A DNA stretch of 64,000 nucleotides, from contig WJYB01000005.1 of the NCBI GenBank assembly GCA_009668015.1, positions 186,001 through 250,000 of the forward strand. The letters are read 5' to 3'. Under the pieces are notes generated by a model, which ran no database searches, had not been told where the DNA came from, and saw only the letters and a list, made by a program, of their open reading frames with translations. The DNA comes from Enterobacteriaceae bacterium RIT714 (lineage in GTDB: Bacteria; Pseudomonadota; Gammaproteobacteria; Enterobacterales; Enterobacteriaceae). Shown here piece after piece: positions 49,765 through 60,435 of this stretch; the stretch's first letter is position 1, and the number at the start of each line of letters is the position of its first letter. The translations under genes and the position numbers were made by a program.

Positions 49765-50469
49765 TTATAACATAACGGGGAGAGACGAACTCAGAGTCAT
49801 ATTATCGGCAGAAAGTTCCGCTTTATAAGCTAAAACTTCCACCCCCTGCTTTTGTGCCTCATTCAACAGTTGTGCGTATTTTGGGTCAATGTGGCGGGCC
49901 GGAGAGAATCGTTCAATGGCTGAATGCAAAACGGCAAACAAAATGACGGCGCGCTTGCCCGCCGCCGCAACACTCATTAACTCTCGCAAATGCTTTTGGC
50001 CGCGTAGCGTTACCGCATCTGGAAAGTAGCCATTATCCCTGTCTGCTAACGTCACTGATTTGACTTCAATATAGCACTCAGGGCGCTCATCCGCCTGCAA
50101 CATAAAGTCAATTCTGCTGCCTTCTTCGCCATATTTCACTTCGCCTTTTAGGCTACTGTATCCGGCCAGTTCCGCAATGCGTCCGGCGGCGATGGCTTCT
50201 TTCACCAGTGGATTGGCGCGCATCGTATTGACGCAAATAAAGGCCCCGTTTTGGGTTTCGGTGACTTCCCATGTGTGGGCGTATTTGCGTTTGGGGTTGG
50301 CGGAAGTGGAATACCAGACGGTATCGCCCGGCGTGGCGCAACCGGTCATCGCGCCGGTATTCGGGCAATGCAGCGTCAGCTGTTCGCCCTCGGGCGTGAT
50401 GACATCGGCAAGAAAACGTTTATAGCGCTGAATCAGCGTGGCGGGCTGTAGGGCAGGGCTAAACTGCAT
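49765..50469 (-). CDS. sfsA: SfsA, sugar fermentation stimulation protein
   Basis: SfsA was found as a factor that raises maltose use in E. coli; it has a nuclease-like fold and its exact role is open. The 234-residue product has the family segments [21 protein letters not shown] and [11 protein letters not shown]. It follows thpR by 12 bases. Confidence 0.95.
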   Translation of the reverse strand: MQFSPALQPATLIQRYKRFLADVITPEGEQLTLHCPNTGAMTGCATPGDTVWYSTSANPKRKYAHTWEVTETQNGAFICVNTMRANPLVKEAIAAGRIAELAGYSSLKGEVKYGEEGSRIDFMLQADERPECYIEVKSVTLADRDNGYFPDAVTLRGQKHLRELMSVAAAGKRAVILFAVLHSAIERFSPARHIDPKYAQLLNEAQKQGVEVLAYKAELSADNMTLSSSLPVML

Positions 50470-50481
50470 CGGAAATCCTTA

Positions 50482-51012
50482 TTATTCGCTCAACGTCCAG
50501 CGTGTGAGCGGTGTATATCGGGTGCGTCCCTGGCTGAACGACGATTCATACAGGACGAATTCAGTGACCGGGAAGGCCCAGTTGAAACCCGGCGCCGGGA
50601 TCGCCACGGCGTGTCCGGTGTTTCGCAGCAGGGTGATATGCGGATGAAAGGGTTGCGGGCTTTGATAACACCCGCTGCGTGCGGCCTGGGCGCGGAGCAT
50701 ATTTGCCAGTTGCAGTAGCCCGCGTGGCGGCTGGCGAGTCCCGAGCCAGACCACGCGAGAGCGCAGCCACTGCCCGGCATCATCCAGATTCAGGGTGAAA
50801 CCCGGCTGGCGAATCCTGCCGGCCATGGCGGCAAGCGCCCGCTGCTTTTCGGCGCTCACCTCGCCCAGAAAGGCCAGCGTCAGATGTAAATTAGCGGCGG
50901 TGACAGGACGGCCCGCTTCCGCCGGGAAATTCGCCGCGCGCCAGCGAACGATTTGCCGCTGTATGCTGGCGGGCGGCTCAATCGCGAAAAACAGTCGTTT
51001 CGACTCAGACAT
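50482..51012 (-). CDS. thpR: ThpR, RNA 2',3'-cyclic phosphodiesterase
   Basis: ThpR (LigT) belongs to the 2H phosphoesterase family and acts on RNA 2',3'-cyclic phosphates; it was first described as a 2'-5' RNA ligase. The 176-residue product has both HxTx motifs, HLTLAFLGE and HPHITLLRN. It is divergent from hrpB. Confidence 0.94.
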   Translation of the reverse strand: MSESKRLFFAIEPPASIQRQIVRWRAANFPAEAGRPVTAANLHLTLAFLGEVSAEKQRALAAMAGRIRQPGFTLNLDDAGQWLRSRVVWLGTRQPPRGLLQLANMLRAQAARSGCYQSPQPFHPHITLLRNTGHAVAIPAPGFNWAFPVTEFVLYESSFSQGRTRYTPLTRWTLSE

Positions 51013-51086
51013 TCTGGGGGACTCGGTAATGATATGCGCCGATGCTACAATGTCCGTCGTCTAATGTTAACCCTCTGGAGCTGTTA

Positions 51087-53516
51087 GTGTCCTCATTGCC
51101 GGTTGCCGCCGTACTGCCTGAGCTGCTCGCTGCATTACGCCATGCCCCTTCCGTTCTGCTGAATGCCCCTACCGGGGCGGGTAAATCGACGTGGCTACCG
51201 CTGCAAATCCTCAACGCAGGCATTGTCCCCGGGAAAATTATTCTGCTGGAGCCGCGTCGGCTGGCTGCGCGCAATGTGGCGCAACGGCTGGCTGAACTGC
51301 TGAACGAGAAGCCGGGCGAAACGGTGGGATATCGCATGCGCGCCGAGACGTGTGTCGGCGCGACAACGCGTCTGGAAGTGGTCACCGAAGGGATCCTCAC
51401 CCGCATGCTGCAAACCGATCCGGAGCTTACCGGCGTGGGGCTGGTGATTCTGGATGAATTCCACGAACGCAGCCTGCAAGCGGATTTGGCCCTGGCGCTG
51501 TTGCTGGATGTCCAGCAAGGCCTGCGTGACGATCTCAAACTGCTGATTATGTCGGCGACGCTCGATAATGAACGCCTGCAACAGATACTGCCCGCAGCAC
51601 CGGTCATCACCTCGCAGGGCCGGGCATTTCCGGTTGAGCGGCGTTACAGCTCTCTGGCCACGCATCAGCGCTTTGATGAAGCGGTCGCTATCGCTGCCGC
51701 GGAGTTGTTACGCCAGGAGTCTGGCTCGATGCTGCTCTTTTTACCGGGCGTAGGTGAAATTCAGCGGGTACAGGAAAAGCTGGCTTCGCGCGTGGGCAGC
51801 GATGTGATGCTGTGTCCGCTGTATGGCGCACTGTCGCTAAATGAACAGCGTAAAGCGATTCTGCCTGCGCCTGCCGGACAGCGCAAAGTGGTGCTGGCGA
51901 CCAATATTGCTGAAACCAGTTTAACGATCGAAGGCATTCGTCTGGTGGTGGATACGGCGCAGGAAAGGGTGGCGAGCTTCGATCCGCGCACCGGCCTGAC
52001 CCGCCTGCTCACGCAGCGCATCAGCCAGGCGTCGATGATCCAGCGCGCGGGCCGCGCCGGGCGACTGGAGGCGGGCGTCTGTCTGCACCTCACCAGCGCT
52101 GAACAGGCTGAACGTGCTGCCGCGCAGAGCACGCCTGAGATTTTACAAAGCGATCTCTCCGGGCTGCTGCTGGAGCTGCTGCAATGGGGCTGCCCGGATC
52201 CCGGTCAACTGGTGTGGCTCGATCTGCCGCCTGCGGTGAATCTTACCGCCGCCCGCAAAGTATTAACCGAACTCGGCGCACTGGCGGGTGATCGACTGAC
52301 CGCTGATGGCCAGAAAATGGCGGCCCTGGGAAATGAACCGCGCCTGGCAGCGATGCTGGTGGCTGCGAAAGGGGATGATGAAATAGCCACCGCCGCGAAG
52401 CTGACCGCCATTCTGGAGGAACCACCCCGGGGAGGCAGCAGTGATTTGGCGGTGGCTTTCTCCCGCAATCAGCCAAACTGGCAACAGCGATCAAAGCGGC
52501 TCTGCCAGCGGCTCAACAGCCACGGCGGGTCGCCGGACAGCGATCGCATCGCGCGTCTGCTGGCGCAGGCATTTCCCGATCGTATCGCCCGTCGGCGTGG
52601 CCTTGATGGCCGGTACCAGCTGGCGAACGGCATGGGCGCCATGCTGGAGAGTGATGACGCGCTCACCCGCCACGAGTGGCTTATCGCACCGCTGCTGTTG
52701 CAGGGGAGTTCGTCCCCGGATGCGCGAATTTTACAGGCGATAGCGATAGATATCGACACGCTCACGCGCGCCTGCCCGCAGCTGTTGCAGCAGTCCGATA
52801 CCGTAGAGTGGGACGACGCGCTGGGCACGTTGAAAGCCTTTCGTCGCAGCCAGATCGGCAAGCTCACGCTGAACGTGAAACCGCTGGCAAAACCCTCGGA
52901 AGAGGAGTTACATCAGGCGATGCTGAACGGCATTCGCGAGAAGGGATTGAATGTCCTTAACTGGACGCCGGAGGCAGAACAGTATCGCCTGCGGTTACAC
53001 TGCGCCGCGCGCTGGTTGCCGGAATATCCGTGGCCTGCGGTGGATGATGAATCGCTATTAGCCACGCTTGAAGAGTGGCTTTTGCCGCAAATGAGCGGAG
53101 TGCACTCTTTAAGGGCGTTGAAAACGCTGGATGTGAAAGGCGCGCTCGAAAATTTACTCGACTGGTCATTACGTCAACGGCTGGTGAGTTCGCTCCCCTC
53201 GCATTACACTGTGCCGACCGGAAGCCGGATCGCCATTCGTTATCATGAGGATAATCCTCCGGTGCTGGCGGTGCGGATGCAGGAGATGTTTGGTGAGGCG
53301 GCGACGCCATCCATTGCTGACGGACGTGTGCCTCTGGTGCTTGAGCTTTTATCGCCTGCGCATCGGCCGTTACAGATTACGCGCGATCTGGGGGCGTTCT
53401 GGGCCGGGAGCTATCGCGAGGTGCAGAAAGAAATGAAGGGGCGTTACCCGAAGCACGTCTGGCCGGACGATCCGGCAAATACGGCGCCGACGCGACGCAC
53501 GAAGAAATATTCGTAG
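51087..53516 (+). CDS. hrpB: HrpB, DEAH-box helicase-like protein
   Basis: HrpB is an RNA helicase-like ATPase of the DEAH group with no firm cellular role in E. coli. Starting at the GTG at 51087 (VSSLPVAAVLPEL, TCTGGAG upstream) gives 809 residues, as in E. coli; a longer frame to 51042 lacks family support. Walker A is APTGAGKST, motif II is DEFH in place of DEAH, then SAT and QRAGRAGR. The repeat copy F follows it. Confidence 0.95.
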   Translation: MSSLPVAAVLPELLAALRHAPSVLLNAPTGAGKSTWLPLQILNAGIVPGKIILLEPRRLAARNVAQRLAELLNEKPGETVGYRMRAETCVGATTRLEVVTEGILTRMLQTDPELTGVGLVILDEFHERSLQADLALALLLDVQQGLRDDLKLLIMSATLDNERLQQILPAAPVITSQGRAFPVERRYSSLATHQRFDEAVAIAAAELLRQESGSMLLFLPGVGEIQRVQEKLASRVGSDVMLCPLYGALSLNEQRKAILPAPAGQRKVVLATNIAETSLTIEGIRLVVDTAQERVASFDPRTGLTRLLTQRISQASMIQRAGRAGRLEAGVCLHLTSAEQAERAAAQSTPEILQSDLSGLLLELLQWGCPDPGQLVWLDLPPAVNLTAARKVLTELGALAGDRLTADGQKMAALGNEPRLAAMLVAAKGDDEIATAAKLTAILEEPPRGGSSDLAVAFSRNQPNWQQRSKRLCQRLNSHGGSPDSDRIARLLAQAFPDRIARRRGLDGRYQLANGMGAMLESDDALTRHEWLIAPLLLQGSSSPDARILQAIAIDIDTLTRACPQLLQQSDTVEWDDALGTLKAFRRSQIGKLTLNVKPLAKPSEEELHQAMLNGIREKGLNVLNWTPEAEQYRLRLHCAARWLPEYPWPAVDDESLLATLEEWLLPQMSGVHSLRALKTLDVKGALENLLDWSLRQRLVSSLPSHYTVPTGSRIAIRYHEDNPPVLAVRMQEMFGEAATPSIADGRVPLVLELLSPAHRPLQITRDLGAFWAGSYREVQKEMKGRYPKHVWPDDPANTAPTRRTKKYS

Positions 53517-53521
53517 GGGGA

Positions 53522-53568
53522 GTGCGGCCTGATGCCCTCACCCCGGCCCTCTCCCACGGGAAGAGGGC
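53522..53568 (+). repeat. Dispersed CCCTCTCC palindrome, copy F (full)
   Basis: GTGCGGCCTGATGCCCTC begins the tail (from 53522), continuing with ACCCCG, then GCCCTCTCCC (53546-53555), ACG and the arm GGAAGAGGGC with one mismatch. It lies between hrpB and mrcB. Confidence 0.87.
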
Positions 53569-53692
53569 GAAAAAACTAAAAACGGCAACTAGTGTTACCG
53601 TTTTGCTTTTGTTTTGAGAGATTTCTTCTTTCACCGCCGGGTGGAAGAAAAGAGAATCTGGCCTTTGCGCCTGAATGTTGCGGAGAAAAAGC

Positions 53693-56215
53693 ATGGCGGG
53701 GAATGACCGCGAGCCAATAGGACGTAAGGGTAAACCTGCGCGTCCGGCGAAAGAGAAAATCAGCCGTCGTCGCCTCAGAGATGAGGATTATGACGATGAC
53801 TATGAAGACGACGATGAGGATCAAGAACCTATGCCGCGTAAAGGGAAAGGCAAAGGGCGCAAGCCTCGTGGCAGACGCGGATGGTTCTGGCTGCTGCTGA
53901 AGCTGTTCATTGTATTTATTGCCCTGATGGCGATCTACGGTGTGTATCTGGATCAAAAGATCCGCAGCCGTATCGACGGAAAAGTCTGGCAGTTGCCAGC
54001 GGCAGTGTATGGCCGCATGGTGAACCTTGAGCCAGATATGTCCATCAGCAAGAATGAAATGGTCAAGCTGCTGGAAGCCACGCAGTACCGCCAGGTGACG
54101 AAGATGACGCGTCCTGGCGAGTTTACCGTGCAGGCGAAGAGCATCGAAATGATTCGCCGTCCGTTTGATTTCCCGGACAGCAAAGAGGGGCAGGTGCGCG
54201 CGCGCCTGACCTTTGATGGCGATCATCTGGAAACCATCGAGAACCTGGACAGCAACCGTCAGTTTGGTTTCTTCCGACTCGATCCACGCCTGATCACCAT
54301 GCTCTCCTCGCCAAACGGCGAGCAGCGTCTGTTTGTCGCGCGTAACGGTTTCCCGGATCTGCTGGTGGATACTCTGCTCGCCACCGAAGACCGTCACTTC
54401 TATGAGCATGACGGCGTTAGCCTGTATTCCATTGGCCGTGCGGTTCTGGCAAACCTGACTGCCGGTCGCACCGTGCAGGGGGCAAGTACCCTGACTCAGC
54501 AGCTGGTGAAAAACCTGTTCCTCTCCAGCGAACGCTCTTACTGGCGTAAAGCTAACGAAGCGTACATGGCTGTACTGATGGACGCCCGCTACAGCAAAGA
54601 TCGTATTCTTGAGCTGTATATGAACGAGGTGTATCTCGGGCAAAGCGGCGATAACGAGATCCGTGGTTTCCCGCTGGCGAGCCTGTATTACTTTGGTCGT
54701 CCGGTAGAAGAGCTGAGCCTCGACCAGCAGGCATTGCTGGTGGGCATGGTAAAAGGCGCGTCGATTTACAACCCGTGGCGTAATCCGAAGCTGGCGCTTG
54801 AACGTCGTAATCTGGTTCTGCGTTTGCTGCAACAGCAGCAGGTTATCGATCAGGAATTGTATGACATGCTGAGCGCCCGTCCGCTGGGCGTACAGCCGCG
54901 CGGTGGCGTGATCTCCCCGCAGCCAGCCTTTATGCAGATGGTGCGTCAGGAGCTGCAAACGAAGCTGGGCGATAAAGTGAAAGATCTCTCCGGCGTGAAG
55001 ATCTTTACTACCTTTGACTCAGTTGCGCAGGATGCGGCGGAAAAAGCCGCTGTCGACGGTATTCCGGTGCTGAAAAAACAGCGTAAGTTGAGCGATCTGG
55101 AAACCGCGATGGTCGTGGTTGACCGCTACAGCGGCGAAGTGCGCGCAATGGTCGGCGGGGCGGAGCCGCAGTTTGCGGGCTACAACCGTGCGATGCAGGC
55201 GCGTCGTTCGATTGGCTCTCTGGCAAAACCGGCGACCTATCTGACGGCACTTAGCCAGCCGAATCAGTATCGACTGAATACCTGGATTGCCGATGCGCCG
55301 ATTGCGCTGCGTCAGCCAAACGGCCAGGTGTGGTCCCCGCAGAACGATGATAAACAGTTCAGCGGTCAGGTGATGCTGGTGGATGCGCTGACTCGCTCGA
55401 TGAACGTCCCGACAGTGAACCTCGGGATGGCGCTGGGTCTGCCGGCGATCACCGACACCTGGCAGAAGCTGGGGGTACCGAAAGATCAGCTGCATCCGGT
55501 TCCGGCGATGATTCTGGGTGCGTTGAACCTGACGCCGATTGAAGTGGCGCAGGCGTTCCAGACCATCGCCAGCGGCGGTAATCGCGCTCAGCTTTCTGCC
55601 GTGCGTTCGGTGATTTCTGAAGACGGTTCGGTGCTGTACCAAAGCTTCCCGCAGGCGGAGCGTGCGGTTCCGGCTCAGGCGGCTTACATGACGCTCTGGA
55701 CCATGCAGCAAGTTGTGCAGCGCGGTACGGGCCGCCAGTTGGGCGCGAAATATCCTGGCCTGCATCTGGCGGGTAAAACCGGGACCACCAACAACAACGT
55801 GGATACCTGGTTTGCGGGTATCGACGGTCGTGAAGTGGTGATTACCTGGGTAGGGCGCGACAACAACCAGCCGACCAAACTGTATGGTGCCAGCGGCGCG
55901 ATGTCGATTTATCAACGCTACCTGACTAACCAGTCACCGGTCCCGCTCAATCTGACGGCTCCGGAAGATGTGGTGGATATGGGCGTCGATGAATCCGGTA
56001 ACTTCGTGTGTGGCGGCGGGATGCGTTCACTGCCGGTCTGGACGGACAACCCGGACTCTCTTTGCCAGCAAAGCCAACCGGAACAGCCGACAGGCAATCC
56101 GTTTGAGCAATCTTCTCAGCCTCAACAGCAGCAGCCTCAACAGCAGCCGCAGAATGAGAAGAAAGACAGCGACGGCGTAGCCGGCTGGATCAAAGATATG
56201 TTTGGCGGAAACTAA
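53693..56215 (+). CDS. mrcB: MrcB, penicillin-binding protein 1B
   Basis: PBP1B is the main bifunctional peptidoglycan synthase with glycosyltransferase and transpeptidase activities, anchored in the inner membrane. From [10 protein letters not shown] the product has 840 residues (E. coli 844). A cytoplasmic acidic/basic part comes first, then a membrane helix (about 65-88), the UB2H and glycosyltransferase domains with E232 (LATEDRHF), and the transpeptidase with S509 (SLAK). M47 (EPMPRKGKG) matches the internal start of the short form known in E. coli. Confidence 0.97.
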   Translation: MAGNDREPIGRKGKPARPAKEKISRRRLRDEDYDDDYEDDDEDQEPMPRKGKGKGRKPRGRRGWFWLLLKLFIVFIALMAIYGVYLDQKIRSRIDGKVWQLPAAVYGRMVNLEPDMSISKNEMVKLLEATQYRQVTKMTRPGEFTVQAKSIEMIRRPFDFPDSKEGQVRARLTFDGDHLETIENLDSNRQFGFFRLDPRLITMLSSPNGEQRLFVARNGFPDLLVDTLLATEDRHFYEHDGVSLYSIGRAVLANLTAGRTVQGASTLTQQLVKNLFLSSERSYWRKANEAYMAVLMDARYSKDRILELYMNEVYLGQSGDNEIRGFPLASLYYFGRPVEELSLDQQALLVGMVKGASIYNPWRNPKLALERRNLVLRLLQQQQVIDQELYDMLSARPLGVQPRGGVISPQPAFMQMVRQELQTKLGDKVKDLSGVKIFTTFDSVAQDAAEKAAVDGIPVLKKQRKLSDLETAMVVVDRYSGEVRAMVGGAEPQFAGYNRAMQARRSIGSLAKPATYLTALSQPNQYRLNTWIADAPIALRQPNGQVWSPQNDDKQFSGQVMLVDALTRSMNVPTVNLGMALGLPAITDTWQKLGVPKDQLHPVPAMILGALNLTPIEVAQAFQTIASGGNRAQLSAVRSVISEDGSVLYQSFPQAERAVPAQAAYMTLWTMQQVVQRGTGRQLGAKYPGLHLAGKTGTTNNNVDTWFAGIDGREVVITWVGRDNNQPTKLYGASGAMSIYQRYLTNQSPVPLNLTAPEDVVDMGVDESGNFVCGGGMRSLPVWTDNPDSLCQQSQPEQPTGNPFEQSSQPQQQQPQQQPQNEKKDSDGVAGWIKDMFGGN

Positions 56216-56224
56216 GTCAGCCAG

Positions 56225-56250
56225 TTCCCTCTCCTGCGGGAGAGGGAATT
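56225..56250. repeat. Dispersed CCCTCTCC palindrome, copy G (core only)
   Basis: TTCCCTCTCC (56225-56234) pairs with GGAGAGGGAA (56239-56248), a 10-bp stem 9 bases after the mrcB stop, followed by TTTATTC. It may act as the mrcB terminator. Confidence 0.8.
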
Positions 56251-56398
56251 TATTCACGCATACAGAACATATTCCTAACCCTTATTTAATCCTGCTTTAA
56301 CTCCCCATTTTCCCTCTGGTTATTTCTTAAACCCTCAATTCTTGTAGGGCCGCTTATTGCTTGCTATGCCGCCAGCGTTTCGCATATTATTCTGCGGT

Positions 56399-56417
56399 CA
56401 TAATAATAATTCTCGTT
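56399..56417 (+). promoter_or_regulatory. Fur-like box upstream of fhuA
   Basis: The stretch CATAATAATAATTCTCGTT matches about 12 of 19 positions of the Fur consensus GATAATGATAATCATTATC and lies 36 bases before the fhuA ATG, as in E. coli. Iron-loaded Fur would repress the fhu operon here. Confidence 0.75.
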
Positions 56418-56453
56418 TACGTTATCATTCACTCTTTAATCAGAGATATACCA

Positions 56454-58700
56454 ATGGCGCTCAAAACTGCTCAGCCAATGAATTCTTCGCTGCGTAAAAT
56501 CGCAGTCGTTGTAGCCACAGCGGTAAGCGGCATGTCGACTTTTGCACATGCGGCAGAAACCACCCAAAAAGAAGACACCATTACGGTGACCGCGGCTCCG
56601 GCAGCACAAGAAAGTGCATGGGGACCGGCGGCAACTATCGCGGCGCGTCAGTCCGCAACCGGCACCAAAACCGATACCCCTATTCAAAAAGTCCCGCAGT
56701 CTATTTCTGTGGTGACCGCCGAAGAGATGGCTTTGCATCAGCCACGTTCGGTGAAAGAGGCGTTGAGCTATACCCCAGGCGTGGCGGTTGGCACGCGTGG
56801 CGCATCAAACACCTATGACTATCTGGTGATTCGCGGATTTGCGGCCGATGGTCAGAGCCAGAACAACTACCTCGACGGTATGAAGATGCAGGGCAACTTC
56901 TATAACGACGCGGTGATTGACCCTTATATGCTGGAGCGCGCTGAAATCATGCGTGGTCCGGTCTCCGTGCTGTACGGAAAAAGCAGCCCTGGCGGTTTGC
57001 TGAACATGGTAAGTAAGCGTCCGACCACGGAACCGCTGAAAGAGATCCAGTTCAAAATGGGCAGCGATAGCCTGTTCCAGACCGGCTTTGACTTCAGCGA
57101 TGCCATTGATGATGACGGCGTGTACTCCTACCGCCTGATCGGTCTGGCGCGATCCAATAATGCCCAACAGAAAGGTGCGGAAGAGCAGCGTTACGCCATC
57201 GCGCCATCGTTCTCCTGGCGCCCGGATGATAAAACTAACTTCACTTTCCTCTCTTACTTCCAGAATGAGCCGGAAACGGGCTATTACGGCTGGTTGCCAA
57301 AAGAGGGGACGGTCGAGCCGCTGCCAAACGGCAATCGTCTGCCGACTGATTTCAACGAAGGTGCGAAGAACAATACCTACTCCCGTAACCAGAAAATGGT
57401 TGGGTACAGCTTCGATCACGAATTCAACGATACCTTCACGGTGCGTCAGAACCTGCGTTACTCGCAAGTTAACGTGTCGCAGAATAGCGTGTACGGTTAT
57501 GGCGTCTGTACCGATCCGGCGAATGTGGGCAGCAAACAGTGTGCGGCCTTAGCACCAGCGGACAAAGGCCATTATCTGGCGCGCAGATACGTTGTTGATG
57601 ATGAAAAATTGCAAAACTTCACCGTCGATACGCAATTGCAGAGCAAATTTGCAACCGGATCTGTGGACCACACTCTGCTGACGGGCGTTGACTTTATGCG
57701 TATGCGTAATGACATCAACTCCTGGTTCGGTTACGACGATTCCGTGCCACTGCTGGATCTCTACAATCCGGTGAGGACCGATTTCGATTTCAACTCGAAA
57801 GACCCGGTGACTTCCCGTCCATATCAAATTCTGAACCGTCAGAAACAAACGGGCCTGTATGTTCAGGATCAGGCGCAGTGGGATAAAGTATTGGTGACTC
57901 TGGGCGGCCGTTACGACTGGGCCAATCAGGACTCCTACAACCGTGTATATAACACAACGTCCACGCGTAACGATACTCAGTTCACCTGGCGTGGCGGTGT
58001 TAACTACCTGTTTGATAATGGCGTAACGCCTTACTTCAGCTATAGCGAATCTTTCGAACCAGCTTCACTAACTGATGCTCAGGGGAAACTGTTCTCCCCG
58101 TCGAAAGGCAAGCAATACGAAGCCGGCGTGAAATATGTGCCGAGCGATCGTCCTATCGTGCTGACCGGCGCGGTCTACCAGCTGACCAAAACCAACAACC
58201 TGATGGCCGACCCGGCAGGCTCATTCTTCTCGGTTGAAGGCGGTGAAATTCGTTCACGCGGCGTTGAACTCGAAGCGAAAGCGGCATTGTCTGCCAGTGT
58301 TAACGTGGTCGGTTCTTATACCTATACGGATGCTGAGTACACTACGGACACCAACTACAAAGGCAACACGCCAGCGCAGGTGCCAAAACATATGGCTTCT
58401 CTGTGGGGTGATTACACCTTCTTTGATGGTGCGCTGTCTGGCCTGACCCTGGGTACCGGCGGACGGCTCACCGGCTCCAGCTATGGCGACCCGGCGAACT
58501 CCTTCAAAGTGGGCAGCTACACCGTTGTCGATGCTCTGGTACGCTACGATCTGGCACGCTTCGGTATGGCCGGCTCCAACGTAGCGGTTCACGTCAACAA
58601 CCTGCTGGATCGTGAATACGTCGCAAGCTGCTTCAACACCTACGGCTGCTTCTGGGGTGCTGAACGCCAGGTTGTTGCCACGGCGACCTTCCGCTTCTAA
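56454..58700 (+). CDS. fhuA: FhuA, ferrichrome outer-membrane receptor
   Basis: FhuA is the TonB-dependent receptor for ferrichrome and, in E. coli, for phages T1, T5 and phi80 and colicin M. From MALKTAQPMNSS it has 748 residues (E. coli 747) with a signal peptide ending near AHA (about 33). The TonB box DTITVTA follows, then the plug (to about 190) and the 22-strand barrel ending in F. Disulfide pairs are seen in VCTDPANVGSKQC and SCFNTYGC. It is the first gene of fhuACDB. Confidence 0.96.
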   Translation: MALKTAQPMNSSLRKIAVVVATAVSGMSTFAHAAETTQKEDTITVTAAPAAQESAWGPAATIAARQSATGTKTDTPIQKVPQSISVVTAEEMALHQPRSVKEALSYTPGVAVGTRGASNTYDYLVIRGFAADGQSQNNYLDGMKMQGNFYNDAVIDPYMLERAEIMRGPVSVLYGKSSPGGLLNMVSKRPTTEPLKEIQFKMGSDSLFQTGFDFSDAIDDDGVYSYRLIGLARSNNAQQKGAEEQRYAIAPSFSWRPDDKTNFTFLSYFQNEPETGYYGWLPKEGTVEPLPNGNRLPTDFNEGAKNNTYSRNQKMVGYSFDHEFNDTFTVRQNLRYSQVNVSQNSVYGYGVCTDPANVGSKQCAALAPADKGHYLARRYVVDDEKLQNFTVDTQLQSKFATGSVDHTLLTGVDFMRMRNDINSWFGYDDSVPLLDLYNPVRTDFDFNSKDPVTSRPYQILNRQKQTGLYVQDQAQWDKVLVTLGGRYDWANQDSYNRVYNTTSTRNDTQFTWRGGVNYLFDNGVTPYFSYSESFEPASLTDAQGKLFSPSKGKQYEAGVKYVPSDRPIVLTGAVYQLTKTNNLMADPAGSFFSVEGGEIRSRGVELEAKAALSASVNVVGSYTYTDAEYTTDTNYKGNTPAQVPKHMASLWGDYTFFDGALSGLTLGTGGRLTGSSYGDPANSFKVGSYTVVDALVRYDLARFGMAGSNVAVHVNNLLDREYVASCFNTYGCFWGAERQVVATATFRF

Positions 58701-58747
58701 TCTCTCTTTGGGCACGGTTCGCCGTGCCCTTTAACAAGTTGGCCACT

Positions 58748-59545
58748 ATGCAGGAAAATAAAACGCACTCCGATACCACGTTTGCGCTTGATAACACCTC
58801 CTTTCGCGTTCCAGGACGCACGCTGCTGCATCCGCTCTCTTTGACATTCCCTGTCGGCAAAGTCACGGGCCTTATCGGTCATAACGGTTCGGGTAAATCC
58901 ACATTGCTTAAAATGCTGGGGCGTCATCAGCCACCGTCCGAAGGCGAGATCTTGCTTGATGGACAACCGCTGGAGAGCTGGAACAGCAAAGCCTTTGCTC
59001 GCAAGGTGGCTTATCTGCCGCAGCAACTGCCGCAAGCAGAAGGGATGACCGTGCGTGAACTGGTGGCGATTGGGCGTTATCCATGGCACGGTGCGCTCGG
59101 GCGTTTTGGCGTGGCCGACAGAGAAAAAGTGGAAGAGGCAATAACGCTGGTGGGGTTAAAACCGCTGGCGCATCGTCTGGTGGATAGTCTGTCTGGCGGC
59201 GAACGTCAGCGGGCGTGGATTGCGATGCTGGTGGCACAGGACAGTAACTGCCTGCTGCTGGACGAACCCACGTCGGCGCTGGATATCGCGCATCAGGTGG
59301 ATGTGCTGGCGCTAATTCATCGTTTAAGCCAGCAGCGTGGCCTGACGGTGATTGCCGTTCTGCATGATATCAACATGGCCGCGCGCTACTGCGATTATCT
59401 GGTGGCCCTTCGCGGCGGCGAGATGATTGCGCAAGGTACGCCTTCTGAGCTGATGCGTGGTGAAACGCTGGAGCAGATATACGGCATTCCAATGGGTATT
59501 CTGCCTCATCCAGCAGGGGCTGCACCGGTGAGCTTTGTGTACTGA
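58748..59545 (+). CDS. fhuC: FhuC, ferrichrome ABC transporter ATPase
   Basis: FhuC powers hydroxamate siderophore import with FhuB. Starting at MQENKTHSD gives 265 residues, as in E. coli. Walker A GHNGSGKST, signature LSGGERQR and Walker B LLLDEPTSALD are present. The stop overlaps the fhuD start by one base (TGATG). Confidence 0.96.
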   Translation: MQENKTHSDTTFALDNTSFRVPGRTLLHPLSLTFPVGKVTGLIGHNGSGKSTLLKMLGRHQPPSEGEILLDGQPLESWNSKAFARKVAYLPQQLPQAEGMTVRELVAIGRYPWHGALGRFGVADREKVEEAITLVGLKPLAHRLVDSLSGGERQRAWIAMLVAQDSNCLLLDEPTSALDIAHQVDVLALIHRLSQQRGLTVIAVLHDINMAARYCDYLVALRGGEMIAQGTPSELMRGETLEQIYGIPMGILPHPAGAAPVSFVY

Positions 59546-60435
59546 TGCTGGATTCTACTTTGATCAGTCGCCGTCGCTTACTGACGGCTATGGCGCTTTC
59601 GCCACTGCTGTTTAAAATGGGTAACGCCCGGGCGGCAGCGATAGACCCGCATCGTATTGTGGCGCTGGAGTGGTTGCCGGTGGAGCTGATGCTGGCGCTG
59701 GGCGTCACGCCCTATGGCGTGGCCGATATCCCTAATTATAACCTGTGGGTGAACGAGCCGAGGCTGCCTGCGTCGGTCATCGACATCGGTCTGCGCACCG
59801 AGCCCAATCTCGAACTTCTGACGCAGATGAAGCCCTCCTTTTTGGTCTGGTCTGCGGGCTACGGTCCCTCTCCTGAGACGCTGGCACGCATTGCGCCGGG
59901 GCAGGGATTTGCCTTTAGCGACGGTAAAAAACCGTTAGCCATGGCGCGTCACTCGCTGACAGAAATGGCACAACTGCTGGATAAAGAGAGTGCGGCGACT
60001 CAGCATCTCGATCACTTCGACAGTTTTATCGACTCCCTTAAACCGCGTTTCGCTGGCCGTGGTGACCGTCCTCTGCTGATGGTGACCCTGCTGGATGCCC
60101 GCCATGTGTTGGTGTTTGGCAAAAACTGCCTGTTCCAGGAAGTGCTCGATCGCTTTGGTATCCGCAACGCCTGGGAAGGGGAGATGACCTTCTGGGGCAG
60201 TACGGCGATCGGGATCGATCGCCTCGCGCAATTCCGCGATGTGGATGTGCTCTGTTTTGATCATGGAAATGAACGTGAGATGCAAACGCTGATGGCGACC
60301 CCGCTGTGGCAGGCGATGCCGTTCGTCCGTGCGCAGCGTTTCTATCGCGCGCCTGCGGCCTGGTTCTACGGTGCGACCCTCTCGGCGATGCACTTCGCCC
60401 GGCTGCTTGATGGCGCGCTGGGAGGCAAGGCATGA
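59545..60435 (+). CDS. fhuD: FhuD, ferrichrome-binding periplasmic protein
   Basis: FhuD binds ferric hydroxamates in the periplasm and delivers them to FhuB. The 296-residue product equals E. coli. The signal has twin arginines (SRRRLLTAMALSPLLF), so Tat export is likely. The body has the class III binding-protein layout with PSFLVWSAGYGPSPETL. It overlaps fhuB by 4 bases. Confidence 0.96.
   Translation: MLDSTLISRRRLLTAMALSPLLFKMGNARAAAIDPHRIVALEWLPVELMLALGVTPYGVADIPNYNLWVNEPRLPASVIDIGLRTEPNLELLTQMKPSFLVWSAGYGPSPETLARIAPGQGFAFSDGKKPLAMARHSLTEMAQLLDKESAATQHLDHFDSFIDSLKPRFAGRGDRPLLMVTLLDARHVLVFGKNCLFQEVLDRFGIRNAWEGEMTFWGSTAIGIDRLAQFRDVDVLCFDHGNEREMQTLMATPLWQAMPFVRAQRFYRAPAAWFYGATLSAMHFARLLDGALGGKA

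Noticed and set aside
53576-54958. A 460-codon open frame antisense to the start of mrcB
   Set aside because: Overlaps a well-supported gene over most of its length and shows no family features.
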